A stretch of 64,000 nt of DNA, from NCBI RefSeq assembly GCF_007556605.1, contig NZ_VJND01000001.1, positions 355,714 through 419,713 on the forward strand. The letters run 5' to 3'. The DNA comes from Tepidimonas sediminis. GTDB lineage: Bacteria; Pseudomonadota; Gammaproteobacteria; Burkholderiales; Burkholderiaceae_C. The notes under the pieces are model-generated. The model made no database searches. It was given only the letters and a program-made list of their open reading frames with translations, and was not told where the DNA came from. Of the stretch, positions 10,872 through 19,245 are shown piece by piece. Both the position numbers and the translations under genes were made by a program. How positions within the stretch are numbered: position 1 is the first letter of the stretch; each line of letters begins with the position of its first letter.

Positions 10872-12773
10872 TCAGCGTGGCGACACCAGATCGCGGATCT
10901 GCTGCAGGGCGGTCGGATCGTCCAGCGTGGTCAGGTCGCCCGGGTCGCGCCCTTCGCACACCGCCTGGATCGCGCGGCGCAGCAGCTTGCCACTGCGCGT
11001 CTTGGGCAGCAGCTGCACGAAGCGCACGCGCGCCGGCCGCGCCACCGCGCCCAGCTGCTCGTCGACGACCTTCATGATCTCGGCCTCGAGCTGCTGCGCG
11101 TCGGCTTCGGTGGCCGCACGCGCCGGATCCTTCAGCACCGCGAACGCCATCGCCACCTGGCCCTTGAGCGCATCGGCCACGCCGACCACGGCCACCTCGG
11201 CCACGGCCGGATGGCTGGCGATGCTTTCCTCGATCTCGCGCGTGCCGAGCCGGTGGCCCGCCACGTTGATGACGTCGTCGGTGCGGCCGAGGATGTAGTA
11301 GTAGCCGTCGGCGTCGCGCACGCCCCAGTCGAAGGTGCTGTACATCTGGCGGCCGGGGATGCTGGACCAGTAGGTCTTGACGTAGCGCTCGTCGTCGCCC
11401 CAGACGGTCTGCAGGCAGCCCGGCGGCAGCGGATACTGCACGGCGATCACGCCCTTGCGGTCGGGTTCGTGGATCTCCTCGCCCGTGACCTCGTCGATCA
11501 GGCGCACGTCGTAGCCGTAGACCGCCTTGCCGGGCGAGCCGAACTTGGTCGGCGCCGGCTCGATGCCGTTGCAGATCGCCAGGATCGGCCAGCCGGTCTC
11601 GGTCTGCCAGTAGTTGTCGATGACCGGCTTGCCCAGCGCCTGCGCGATCCAGGTGGCGGTGGGCTCGTCCAGCGGCTCACCGGCCAGGAACAGCGCGCGC
11701 AGGCTACTCAGGTCGTACTTGGTCAGGTAGGCCGGATCCTGTTTCTTGAGCACGCGCGCGGCGGTGGGCGCCGTGAACATGATGCTGACGCGGTAGTCCT
11801 GCACCAGACGCCACCAGATGCCGGCGTCGGGCCGGATCGGCGTGCCCTCGTACATGATGGTGGCCATGCCGTTGATCAGCGGCCCGTAGATGATGTAGCT
11901 GTGGCCGACCACCCAGCCGATGTCGCTGGTGGAAAAATACGTCTCGCCCGGGTTGGCCATGTAGATGTGGCGCATCGAGGCCGCCAGCGCCACCGCGTAG
12001 CCGCCGGTGTCGCGCTGCACGCCCTTGGGCTTGCCGGTGGTGCCGCTGGTGTAGAGGATGTAGCTGGGGTGGGTGCTGTCCACCCACTCGCACGGCACCT
12101 GGGCATCCAGATGCCGCTCGCGCAGCGTGGCGTAGTCGACGTCACGCCCCTCCACCGGGTCCAGTGCCGCCAGCCCGCGGTTGACCATCAGCACGCGCTC
12201 GGGCTTGTGGCCCGAAAGGCGGATCGCCTCGTCCAGCAGGTGCTTGTACGGCACCACCTTGCCGCCGCGCATGCCGGCGTCGGCGCTGACGATCACCTTC
12301 GGCGCGGCGTCGTCGATGCGCGTGGCCAGGCTGTGGCTGGCGAAGCCACCGAACACCACCGAATGGATGGCGCCGATACGCACGCAGGCCAGCATCGCGA
12401 AGGCCGCCTCCGGTATCATCGGCATGTAGATCAGCACGCGGTCGCCCTTGCCGACGCCGAGCGAGCGCAGGATGGCGGCCATGCGTTGCACTTCGGTGTG
12501 CAGCTCGCGGTAGGTGTAGACGCGCTCGGTGTCGGTCTCGGTGGAGACGTAGATCAGGGCGTTCTGGTCGGCACGCGTGGCCAGGTGGCGGTCCACCGCG
12601 TTGTGGCACAGGTTGGTCAGCCCGCCCTCGAACCAACGCACGAACGGCGGCCGGTCGGTGTTGCAGACGCGGTCGAACGGGCGGTGCCAGTCGATCAGGC
12701 GGGCCTGTTCGGCCCAGAAGGCGTCGCGCTCCTCGATCGAGCGGCGGTGGAAGGCGGCGTAGTCAGTGGCCAT
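10872..12773 (-). CDS. prpE: Propionyl-CoA synthetase (propionate-CoA ligase)
   Basis: Acyl-adenylate-forming enzyme (633 aa) that activates propionate to propionyl-CoA. The sequence has the AMP-binding P-loop YTSGTTGKPKG, DNYWQTETGWP, and the C-terminal PKTRSGKLLRR with the catalytic, acetylation-sensitive lysine. The family start MATDYAAFHRRSIEERDAFW and the preceding GAGGAG ribosome site (10 nt away) choose ATG 12773 over an upstream ATG at 12803. The PrpE assignment over acetyl-CoA synthetase rests on overall sequence resemblance. It would feed the pccAB/mutase pathway encoded at 28-37 kb. No prpBCD cluster adjoins it. Confidence 0.9.
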   Translation of the reverse strand: MATDYAAFHRRSIEERDAFWAEQARLIDWHRPFDRVCNTDRPPFVRWFEGGLTNLCHNAVDRHLATRADQNALIYVSTETDTERVYTYRELHTEVQRMAAILRSLGVGKGDRVLIYMPMIPEAAFAMLACVRIGAIHSVVFGGFASHSLATRIDDAAPKVIVSADAGMRGGKVVPYKHLLDEAIRLSGHKPERVLMVNRGLAALDPVEGRDVDYATLRERHLDAQVPCEWVDSTHPSYILYTSGTTGKPKGVQRDTGGYAVALAASMRHIYMANPGETYFSTSDIGWVVGHSYIIYGPLINGMATIMYEGTPIRPDAGIWWRLVQDYRVSIMFTAPTAARVLKKQDPAYLTKYDLSSLRALFLAGEPLDEPTATWIAQALGKPVIDNYWQTETGWPILAICNGIEPAPTKFGSPGKAVYGYDVRLIDEVTGEEIHEPDRKGVIAVQYPLPPGCLQTVWGDDERYVKTYWSSIPGRQMYSTFDWGVRDADGYYYILGRTDDVINVAGHRLGTREIEESIASHPAVAEVAVVGVADALKGQVAMAFAVLKDPARAATEADAQQLEAEIMKVVDEQLGAVARPARVRFVQLLPKTRSGKLLRRAIQAVCEGRDPGDLTTLDDPTALQQIRDLVSPR

Positions 12774-12884
12774 GGCGCTGCGACTCCTCGGGTTGTCGTC
12801 CAACGGGGAAGGAAAACCCGCTGATTATGGAACGTCGCCTTGCGCGACCCTGACGCAGCCCCGCCGCACCCAGCCGGCCATCCC

Positions 12885-12927
12885 AAAAGAAAGAAACCGC
12901 CTGCCAAGGCGTGAGCTTGGCAGGCGG
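12885..12927 (-). terminator. Rho-independent terminator after tRNA-Val
   Basis: A perfect 12-bp stem, CCGCCTGCCAAG (12897-12908) with CTTGGCAGGCGG (12916-12927), has a 7-nt loop. On the minus strand it is followed by a T-rich tract, TTTCTTTCTTTT (12896-12885). It lies 10 bases downstream of tRNA-Val and insulates prpE from the isc-dnaQ-tRNA unit. Confidence 0.9.
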
Positions 12928-12937
12928 TGCGTTGATC

Positions 12938-13012
12938 TGGTGGGTGATGCAGGGTTCGAACCTACGACCCCTGCCGTGTGAAGGCAGTGCTCTACCGCTG
13001 AGCTAATCACCC
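12938..13012 (-). tRNA. tRNA-Val (anticodon CAC)
   Basis: Complete 75-nt tRNA on the minus strand with encoded CCA. The acceptor stem GGGTGAT pairs with ATCACCC, discriminator A. The anticodon stem CTGCC/GGCAG holds loop TTCACAC with anticodon CAC, reading GUG. The D arm TAGCTCAGCGGTAGAGCA and T arm with GGTTCGAACC are normal. It starts 16 bases after the dnaQ stop, so it is probably processed from a dnaQ-containing transcript. Confidence 0.97.
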
Positions 13013-13028
13013 GGTCGTGACGTCGTCG

Positions 13029-13757
13029 TCAACAGGCGTCAGTATAACCGATTTCCGCCCCCACTCGGCGCCAGACGGTGCGGCCCTTGCTCTCCTGGTC
13101 GAGGGCAGCCAGCAGCGCCTCGTGCGCCGCCAGCTCGTCGGGATCCGGTGCCAGCACCGGCAACCGCAGGTGCGAGAAATCCTGCCGCGCCACTTCGCCG
13201 GCACCCGCTGGGCCGCCGCCCAGGTCGATGACCAGCGACTCCTGCCCGCGCGTCATGTGGATGTAGACGTCGGCCAGCAGCTCGGCGTCCAGCAGCGCGC
13301 CGTGCAGCTGCCGGCCCGAGTTGTCCACGCCGAGCCGGTCGCACAGGGCATCCAGGCCGTTGCGCTTGCCGGGCCACATCTCCTTGGCCAACACCAGCGT
13401 GTCGATGACGCCGGCCACCAGCGCCCGCGTCGGCCCCAGCCCGACGCGGCTGAACTCGGCGTCGAGAAACCCGAGGTCGAACGGCGCGTTGTGGATGATC
13501 AGCTCGGCGCCGGCGAGATAGTCCGCGAGCTCGGCGGCAATGTCGGCGAAGCGCGGCTTGTCGGCGAGGAACTCCAGCGTGATGCCGTGCACGCGCAGCG
13601 CATCCTCGTGGATCTCGCGCTCGGGGTTGAGGTAGTAGTGCCGGTTGTGGCCGGTGAGCTGGCGGTTGACCAGCTCCACGCAGCCGATCTCGATGATGCG
13701 GTCGCCGTCCTGTGGGGACAGGCCGGTGGTCTCGGTGTCGAGCACGATCTGGCGCAT
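13029..13757 (-). CDS. dnaQ: DNA polymerase III subunit epsilon (3'-5' proofreading exonuclease)
   Basis: DEDD-family exonuclease of 242 aa, close to the 243 aa of E. coli DnaQ. Exo I is LDTETTG (D7, E9), Exo II is in IIHNAPFDLGFLD, and Exo III carries the conserved His and Asp in HGALLDAELLADVY. A QESLVI segment after the nuclease domain resembles the beta-clamp binding motif. The short C-terminal tail would contact the polymerase alpha subunit. It lies 27 bases downstream of fdx and is followed at once by tRNA-Val, so it may be read through from the isc operon. Confidence 0.94.
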   Translation of the reverse strand: MRQIVLDTETTGLSPQDGDRIIEIGCVELVNRQLTGHNRHYYLNPEREIHEDALRVHGITLEFLADKPRFADIAAELADYLAGAELIIHNAPFDLGFLDAEFSRVGLGPTRALVAGVIDTLVLAKEMWPGKRNGLDALCDRLGVDNSGRQLHGALLDAELLADVYIHMTRGQESLVIDLGGGPAGAGEVARQDFSHLRLPVLAPDPDELAAHEALLAALDQESKGRTVWRRVGAEIGYTDAC

Positions 13758-13784
13758 GCGCCCTGCTCCCCTGCGCGCGGCGCC

Positions 13785-14123
13785 TCAGTGGCGCTCGCGC
13801 GCGTGGTTGATGGTGTAGCGCGGGATCTCGATCGTGACGTCCTGCGTGCCCAGACGCGCCTGACAGCTCAGGCGCGAGGTTGGACTCAGGCCCCAGGCCT
13901 TGTCGAGCAGGTCCTCCTCTTCCTCCGACGGCTCGCCCAGCGACGCGTAGCCCTGCCGCACGATCACATGGCAGGTCGTGCAGGCGCAGCTCATCTCGCA
14001 GGCGTGCTCGATCTCGATGTCGTGGTCGAGCAGCGCCTCGCAGATCGTGGTGCCGGTGGGGGCGTGGATGGTGGCGCCCTGCGGGCAGATCTCGGGATGG
14101 GGCAGGACGGTGATGGCAGGCAT
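13785..14123 (-). CDS. fdx: ISC-system [2Fe-2S] ferredoxin
   Basis: Adrenodoxin-type ferredoxin of 112 aa that supplies electrons for Fe-S cluster assembly. The cluster ligands are C42, C48, C51 (CEMSCACTTC) and C87 (RLSCQARLG), as in E. coli Fdx. The C-terminal YTINHARERH is typical of the ISC type. The ATG abuts the hscA stop with no gap, so the two are translationally coupled. It is the last clear isc gene; iscX is absent. Confidence 0.96.
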   Translation of the reverse strand: MPAITVLPHPEICPQGATIHAPTGTTICEALLDHDIEIEHACEMSCACTTCHVIVRQGYASLGEPSEEEEDLLDKAWGLSPTSRLSCQARLGTQDVTIEIPRYTINHARERH

Positions 14124-16028
14124 TCAGATCGACTCCACGTGACGCCCGGCCAGCGCCTGGGCAATGCTGCGGTTCATGCGGCGGGCGGCAAACGCCTCGG
14201 TGCCCTGCGCCAGGGCCTTGACCGCGGCGTCGATGACGGCAGGGTCTTCGCCCTGCCGCGCAGCCTGCAGCGCCTGCATCAGCGCCTCGATCGCGGCGCG
14301 CTCGGCCTCATCGAGCAGGTCGCCGTCCGTCTGCAGCGCACTGCGCGTGGCCGCCAGCAGCCGCTCGGCCTCCACGCGCGCCTCGGTGAGCGCGCGTGCG
14401 CGCATGTCCGCCTCGGCGGTGGCGAAACTCTCCTGCAGCATGCGCGCGACCTGCTCGTCGCTCAGGCCGTAGGACGGCTTGACCTCGACGTGCGCCTCCA
14501 CGCCGGTGGAGAGTTCGCGCGCGCTCACCGTCAGCAGCCCGTCGGCATCGAGGGTGAACGTGACGCGGATGCGCGCCGCGCCGGCGGCCATCGGCGGGAT
14601 GCCGCGCAGCGTGAAGCGCGCCAGACTGCGGCAGTCACGCGCCAGCTCACGCTCGCCCTGCACGACGTGGATCGCCAGCGCCGTCTGGCCGTCCTGGAAG
14701 GTGGTGAAGTCCTGCGCGCGCGCGGTGGGGATCGGCGTGTTGCGCGGCACGATGCGCTCCACCAGCCCGCCCATGGTCTCGATGCCGAGCGACAGCGGGA
14801 TCACGTCCAGCAGCAGCAGCTCGCCGTCGGGGTCGTTGCCGGCCAGCTGGTTGGCCTGGATCGCCGCACCGAGCGCCACCACCTCGTCCGGGTTCAGGTT
14901 GGTCAGCGGCTCGCGTCCGAACAGCGCGGCCACTGCCCGGCGCACCAGCGGCATGCGCGTGGATCCCCCCACCATCACCACGCCCTGGACGTCGTCGGGG
15001 CGCACGCGGGCATCGCGCAGCACGCGCCGCACCGCCTCCAACGTGCGCTCGGTCAGGTGCGCGGTGGCCTCGTGCAGATCCTGCAGCGTCACCGGCAGCA
15101 CCGAGCGCGCGGCGCCGCCCGCGTCCACCGCCAGCTCCATCGGAACGGCGGTGCCTTCTGCCGCACCGGACAGCGCCTCCTTCACCCGCCGTGCTTCGGC
15201 CAGCATACGCGCGCGCACGCGTGGATCGAGCCGCTCCAGCGGCTCGGTGCGGCCTGCGCGCTGCAGCGCCCACGCGGCCAGTGCGCGGTCGTAGTCGTCA
15301 CCGCCGAGCGCCGAGTCGCCCCCGGTGGCCACGACCTCGAACACCCCCTTGGTCAACCGCAGCAGCGACACATCGAAGGTGCCGCCACCGAGGTCGTAGA
15401 CGAGGTAGAGCCCCTCCGAACCGTTGTCCAGCCCGTAGGCGATGGCCGCCGCGGTGGGCTCGTTGAGCAGGCGCAGGACATGGAGACCCGCCAGGCGCGC
15501 CGCATCCTTGGTGGCCTGGCGCTGCGCGTCATCGAAGTAGGCCGGCACGGTGATGACCGCGCCGTAGAGCTCGGCGCCGAAGGTGGCCTCGGCACGCTGC
15601 CGCAGAGCGGCCAGGATCTCGGCGCTGACCTCCACCGGGGTCTTGTCGCCGGCGACGGTACGCACCGCCACGCCACCCGGCCCTTCGACCACGGTGTAGG
15701 GCAGCCGGCCGGCGACGCCGTCGCGCTGGATGTCGGCCAGCGCGCGGCCCATCAGGCGCTTGACCGAGCTGATCGTGTTGGCCGGGTCGTCGACCTGCGC
15801 GGCCAGCGCCTCGTGGCCGATCTGACGCGACGGCGAGCCGCCCGGCGGCAGATAGCGCACGACGCTGGGCAGGATCACCCTGCCCTGTTCGTCCGGCAGG
15901 CACTCGGCCACGCCATGGCGCACCGCCGCCACCAGCGAATGGGTGGTGCCGAGGTCGATGCCCACCGCGATGCGCCGCTGGTGCGGGTCCGGCGCCATGC
16001 CGGGTTCGGAAATCTGCAGCAGTGCCAT
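14124..16028 (-). CDS. hscA: Fe-S assembly chaperone HscA (Hsp70 family)
   Basis: Specialised DnaK-type chaperone (634 aa) that, with HscB, releases clusters from IscU by binding its LPPVK motif. The nucleotide-binding domain has [26 protein letters not shown] and [13 protein letters not shown]. The substrate-binding domain follows ([21 protein letters not shown]), then a helical lid. I chose ATG 16028, giving [10 protein letters not shown], because it overlaps the hscB stop as ATGA; the long upstream extension is the antisense-like reading of hscB. Confidence 0.96.
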   Translation of the reverse strand: MALLQISEPGMAPDPHQRRIAVGIDLGTTHSLVAAVRHGVAECLPDEQGRVILPSVVRYLPPGGSPSRQIGHEALAAQVDDPANTISSVKRLMGRALADIQRDGVAGRLPYTVVEGPGGVAVRTVAGDKTPVEVSAEILAALRQRAEATFGAELYGAVITVPAYFDDAQRQATKDAARLAGLHVLRLLNEPTAAAIAYGLDNGSEGLYLVYDLGGGTFDVSLLRLTKGVFEVVATGGDSALGGDDYDRALAAWALQRAGRTEPLERLDPRVRARMLAEARRVKEALSGAAEGTAVPMELAVDAGGAARSVLPVTLQDLHEATAHLTERTLEAVRRVLRDARVRPDDVQGVVMVGGSTRMPLVRRAVAALFGREPLTNLNPDEVVALGAAIQANQLAGNDPDGELLLLDVIPLSLGIETMGGLVERIVPRNTPIPTARAQDFTTFQDGQTALAIHVVQGERELARDCRSLARFTLRGIPPMAAGAARIRVTFTLDADGLLTVSARELSTGVEAHVEVKPSYGLSDEQVARMLQESFATAEADMRARALTEARVEAERLLAATRSALQTDGDLLDEAERAAIEALMQALQAARQGEDPAVIDAAVKALAQGTEAFAARRMNRSIAQALAGRHVESI

Positions 16029-16573
16029 CAGGATGCCTTGGAATGGGCGGCCTCGTCGAGCCGCGCGTGCAGGGAGTCCAGCAGGCGCTGGATGAACATG
16101 AGCGCGCGCACCTGGGCAGCGGCGGAGGCGGCGTCGCCCTCGACGTCGATCGCGGCCTGCAGCGCGGCCAGGCGCGCGGCCCGCTCGTGCTCGATCTCGG
16201 CCTGCAGCGCGCGCAGCGCCGTCTCGTCGGCCGCTTCCTCCAGCGCCTCGCGCCACTGCATCTGCTGCAGCAGGAAGTCGGCCGGCATCGCGGTGTTGCT
16301 GTCGGCCTGCACCGGCACGCCGTGCAGCTCGCACCAGTACGCGGCGCGGCGCAGCGGATCGCGCAGGCGCTGCCAGGCCTCGTTGATGCGCACCGACCAC
16401 TGCATGGCCACGCGCTGCGCGGCCGCGCCCGCGGCGGCGTGCCGGTCGGGATGCGAGAGCCGCTGCAGCGCCTTGCGCCGCTCGTCCAGCTCGGCCACGT
16501 CCAGCGCGAAGCGCCGCGGCAGGCCGAACAGCGTGAAGTCGTCCGCCTGCAGCGCCGCCGTGCCGTCAGACAC
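16028..16573 (-). CDS. hscB: Fe-S assembly co-chaperone HscB (J-domain)
   Basis: J-protein that delivers IscU to HscA. The N-terminal J domain starts [15 protein letters not shown] and has the HPD motif in RLSHPDRHA; the C-terminal helical IscU-binding domain begins around [16 protein letters not shown]. The start is uncertain. GTG at 16573 (181 aa) overlaps the iscA stop by 8 bases and gives a normal-length N terminus; a GTG at 16603 would add ten residues. No good Shine-Dalgarno supports either, so coupling to iscA translation is likely. Its stop overlaps the hscA start. Confidence 0.9.
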   Translation of the reverse strand: MSDGTAALQADDFTLFGLPRRFALDVAELDERRKALQRLSHPDRHAAAGAAAQRVAMQWSVRINEAWQRLRDPLRRAAYWCELHGVPVQADSNTAMPADFLLQQMQWREALEEAADETALRALQAEIEHERAARLAALQAAIDVEGDAASAAAQVRALMFIQRLLDSLHARLDEAAHSKAS

Positions 16574-16889
16574 GGAAGGATTCGCCACAGCCACAGCGAT
16601 CACGCTCGTTGGGGTTGCGGAACTTGAAGCCCTCGTTGAGGCCTTCGCGCACGAAGTCGAGCTCGGTGCCGTCCAAGTACGGCAGGCTCTTGGGATCGAC
16701 CAGCACCTTGACGCCGTGCGCCTCGAAGACGATGTCCTCGGGTGCGGCTTCGTCGGCGTACTCGAGCTTGTAAGCCAGGCCCGAGCAGCCGGTGGTCTTG
16801 ACGCCCAGCCGCACGCCGATGCCCCGGCCCCGGCGGGCCAGGTATTTCTGCACGTGCCGCGCGGCGGCTTCGGTGAGGGTCACGGCCAT
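16566..16889 (-). CDS. iscA: A-type Fe-S carrier IscA
   Basis: Fe-S carrier/iron donor of 107 aa. The three conserved cysteines are C35 (TTGCSG) and C99/C101 (DRCGCGESF). The family start [13 protein letters not shown] fixes the ATG at 16889, 11 bases after the iscU stop. It lies between iscU and hscB as in the standard isc operon. Confidence 0.96.
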   Translation of the reverse strand: MAVTLTEAAARHVQKYLARRGRGIGVRLGVKTTGCSGLAYKLEYADEAAPEDIVFEAHGVKVLVDPKSLPYLDGTELDFVREGLNEGFKFRNPNERDRCGCGESFRV

Positions 16890-16900
16890 GATGTCCTGCT

Positions 16901-17299
16901 TCACTCCTGCGTGGCCACGGCGTGCTTGCGGCGGTAATCCTCCACCGCCGCCTTGATCGCGTCCTCGGCCAGAATCGAGCAGTGTATCTTGACCGGCGGC
17001 AGCGCCAGCTCCTCGGCGATCTGGCTGTTCTTGATCTGCACCGCCTCGTCCAGCGTCTTGCCCTTGACCCACTCGGTCACCAGCGAGCTGGAGGCGATCG
17101 CCGAGCCGCAGCCGTAGGTCTTGAAGCGCGCGTCTTCGATGACGCCGGTGGCCGGGTTGACCTTGATCTGCAGCTTCATGACGTCGCCGCAGGCCGGTGC
17201 CCCCACCATGCCGGTGCCGACGTTGTCGTCGTTCTTGTCGAAGCTGCCGACGTTGCGCGGGTTCTCGTAGTGATCGATGACCTTGTCGCTGTAAGCCAT
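16901..17299 (-). CDS. iscU: Fe-S cluster scaffold IscU
   Basis: Scaffold on which IscS-derived sulfur and iron form a cluster; 132 aa. Ligands C37 (GAPACGD, with D39), C64 (TYGCGSA), H106 and C107 are present, and the HscA recognition motif LPPVK occurs at 100-104. There are two ATGs. GGAG is only 1 base from the first (17305) but 7 bases from the second (17299), so I chose the second, giving [16 protein letters not shown]. Confidence 0.96.
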   Translation of the reverse strand: MAYSDKVIDHYENPRNVGSFDKNDDNVGTGMVGAPACGDVMKLQIKVNPATGVIEDARFKTYGCGSAIASSSLVTEWVKGKTLDEAVQIKNSQIAEELALPPVKIHCSILAEDAIKAAVEDYRRKHAVATQE

Positions 17300-17335
17300 G
17301 GTCATGCTCCTTTCGTGTCGTGGCAGGCAGGCGCG

Positions 17336-18556
17336 TCAGTGCGCCACCCACTGGATCGAGTCGAGGTCGACGCCTTCCTGGTACAGCTCCCACAGCGGCG
17401 AGAGCTCGCGCAGCTTGGCGACGTTGGCCTTGATGGCCTCGATGGCGTAGTCCACGTCGGCCTCGGTGGTCCAGCGGCCGATCGTGATGCGCAGGCTGCT
17501 GTGGGCCAGCTCGTCGCTGCGGCCCAGCGCCCGCAGCACGTAGCTCGGCTCCAGGCTCGCCGAGGTGCAGGCCGAGCCGCTGGAGACGGCCACGCCCTTG
17601 ATGCCCATGATCAGCGATTCGCCCTCGACGTAGTTGAAGCTCATGTTGAGGTTGTGCGGCACGCGCCGGGTCGGGTGGCCGTTGATGTAGGACTGCTCGA
17701 TCTGCGTCAGCCCCGCCACCAGCCGCTCGTGCAGGCGGCGAATGCGCGGCAGTTCGGTGGGCATCTCGGCCTTGGCGATGGCGAACGCCTCGCCCATGCC
17801 GACGCACTGATGCGTGGCCAGCGTGCCCGAACGCAGGCCGCGCTCGTGCCCGCCGCCGTGCATCTGCGCCTCCAGCCGCACGCGCGGCTTGCGCCGCACG
17901 TACAGCGCCCCGATCCCCTTCGGCCCGTAGGTCTTGTGCGAGGCCAGGCTCATCAGGTCGATGGGCAGCTCGCGCAGGTCGATCTCGACCTTGCCGGTGG
18001 CCTGCGCGGCGTCGCAGTGAAAGATCACCCCCTTCTCACGGCAGATGGCGCCAATGGCGGCCACGTCCTGGATGACGCCGATCTCGTTGTTGACCAGCAT
18101 CACGCTGGCCAGGATGGTGTCGGGGCGCAGCGCGGCGCGAAACGCCTCCAGGTCGACCAGGCCGTCGGGCTGCACGTCGAGGTAGGTCACCTCGAAGCCC
18201 TCACGCTCCAGATGCCGGCAGGTGTCCAGCACCGCCTTGTGCTCGGTCTTGACGGTGACGATGTGGCGGCCACGGTCCTTGTAGAAGTGCGCCGCGCCCT
18301 TCAGTGCCAGGTTGTTGGATTCGGTGGCGCCGCTGGTCCAGATGATTTCACGCGGGTCGGCGCCGACCAGGTCGGCGACCTGCTCGCGCGCGTGCTCGAC
18401 GGCCTTCTCGGCCTCCCAGCCCCAGGCATGGCTGCGCGAGGCGGGGTTGCCGAAGTGGTCGTGCAGCCAGGGGATCATCTTCTCCACCACGCGCGGATCG
18501 ACCGGCGTGGTGGCGCTGTAATCCATGTACAGGGGGTAGTGCGGGGTGCTGCTCAT
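17336..18556 (-). CDS. iscS: Cysteine desulfurase IscS
   Basis: PLP enzyme of 406 aa that removes sulfur from cysteine for Fe-S clusters and tRNA thiolation. The PLP lysine is K208 ([10 protein letters not shown]) and the persulfide-carrying C330 lies in the mobile loop [17 protein letters not shown], characteristic of the IscS (group I) type. Length and the C-terminal [14 protein letters not shown] match housekeeping IscS. It is the second gene of the isc operon, 34 bases after iscR. Confidence 0.97.
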   Translation of the reverse strand: MSSTPHYPLYMDYSATTPVDPRVVEKMIPWLHDHFGNPASRSHAWGWEAEKAVEHAREQVADLVGADPREIIWTSGATESNNLALKGAAHFYKDRGRHIVTVKTEHKAVLDTCRHLEREGFEVTYLDVQPDGLVDLEAFRAALRPDTILASVMLVNNEIGVIQDVAAIGAICREKGVIFHCDAAQATGKVEIDLRELPIDLMSLASHKTYGPKGIGALYVRRKPRVRLEAQMHGGGHERGLRSGTLATHQCVGMGEAFAIAKAEMPTELPRIRRLHERLVAGLTQIEQSYINGHPTRRVPHNLNMSFNYVEGESLIMGIKGVAVSSGSACTSASLEPSYVLRALGRSDELAHSSLRITIGRWTTEADVDYAIEAIKANVAKLRELSPLWELYQEGVDLDSIQWVAH

Positions 18557-18590
18557 CGCGGCGCGCTCCTGGCGGTTGGAAAGTCGTGGC

Positions 18591-19124
18591 TCACTTGGCG
18601 CCGGCAGCCGCCAGCGCGAAGACGGAGTTGGGGGCGTTGACCCGGATCGGCTTGACCACCGGGTGCGGCGAGATGGCGCGCTTGAGCGACGGCGGCGGCT
18701 CCACCACGGCGCCTTTGGCCAGCTGGTCGTCCACCAGCTTCTGCAGCGTGACCGAGCGCAGGAATTCGATCATGCGCTCGTTGAGTTCGGCCCACAGATC
18801 ATGCGTCATGCACGGCTGGCCGTCGCCCTGGCAGTTTTCCTTGCCACCGCACTGGGTGGCGTCGATCGGCTCGTCCACCGACAGGATGATGTCGGCCACG
18901 GTGATCTCGCTGGCCTTGCGGCCCAGCGTGTAGCCGCCACCGGGTCCGCGGGTGGATTCGACCAGCTTGTGGCGGCGCAGCTTGCCAAACAGCTGCTCCA
19001 GGTAAGACAACGAGATGTGCTGACGCTGGCTGATGGCGGCCAGCGTGACCGGACCGCTGGCCTGGCGCAGCGCCAGATCGATCATCGCCGTGACGGCGAA
19101 GCGTCCCTTGGTGGTCAAGCGCAT
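18591..19124 (-). CDS. iscR: Fe-S-responsive regulator IscR (Rrf2 family)
   Basis: Rrf2-type repressor of 177 aa that binds a [2Fe-2S] cluster and controls the isc operon. The N terminus [19 protein letters not shown] and winged-helix segment [20 protein letters not shown] are canonical. Ligands C92, C98 and C105 plus H108 match the E. coli Cys3His set, with one extra residue in the last gap. A Pro/Ala-rich tail extends the C terminus. ATG 19124 is set by conservation; an upstream extension has none. Two IscR type-1-like boxes flank its promoter (19181-19234), so autorepression is expected. Confidence 0.96.
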   Translation of the reverse strand: MRLTTKGRFAVTAMIDLALRQASGPVTLAAISQRQHISLSYLEQLFGKLRRHKLVESTRGPGGGYTLGRKASEITVADIILSVDEPIDATQCGGKENCQGDGQPCMTHDLWAELNERMIEFLRSVTLQKLVDDQLAKGAVVEPPPSLKRAISPHPVVKPIRVNAPNSVFALAAAGAK

Positions 19125-19180
19125 GGCGTGGCTCCTGGCTCGTGGATGGCAGCGGGCTGCCACCTGACAGCGACCGCCCT

Positions 19181-19234
19181 AATCCCGACTGTTTTCGTAA
19201 AGTATAACAAAAGTCGAACGAAACAGTCGGGTAT
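19181..19234 (-). promoter_or_regulatory. iscR promoter with two inverted IscR type-1-like boxes
   Basis: A minus-strand -10, TATACT (19206-19201), lies between two facing copies of an IscR type-1-like site. One box on the plus strand spans 19181-19205 and one on the minus strand spans 19234-19210. Against the E. coli type-1 consensus as I remember it, they match 21 and 22 of 25 positions. Each starts with CCCGACTGTTT. The -35 region is weak and lies inside the minus-strand box, so bound IscR should block polymerase. The 5' leader of iscR would be about 70 nt. Confidence 0.75.
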
Positions 19235-19245
19235 TGACCCCACGC

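Noticed and set aside
13017..16937. A plus-strand open frame of about 1300 codons opposite dnaQ, fdx, hscA and hscB
   Set aside because: Same high-G+C antisense artefact; no recognisable domain, and the opposite strand holds well-conserved genes.
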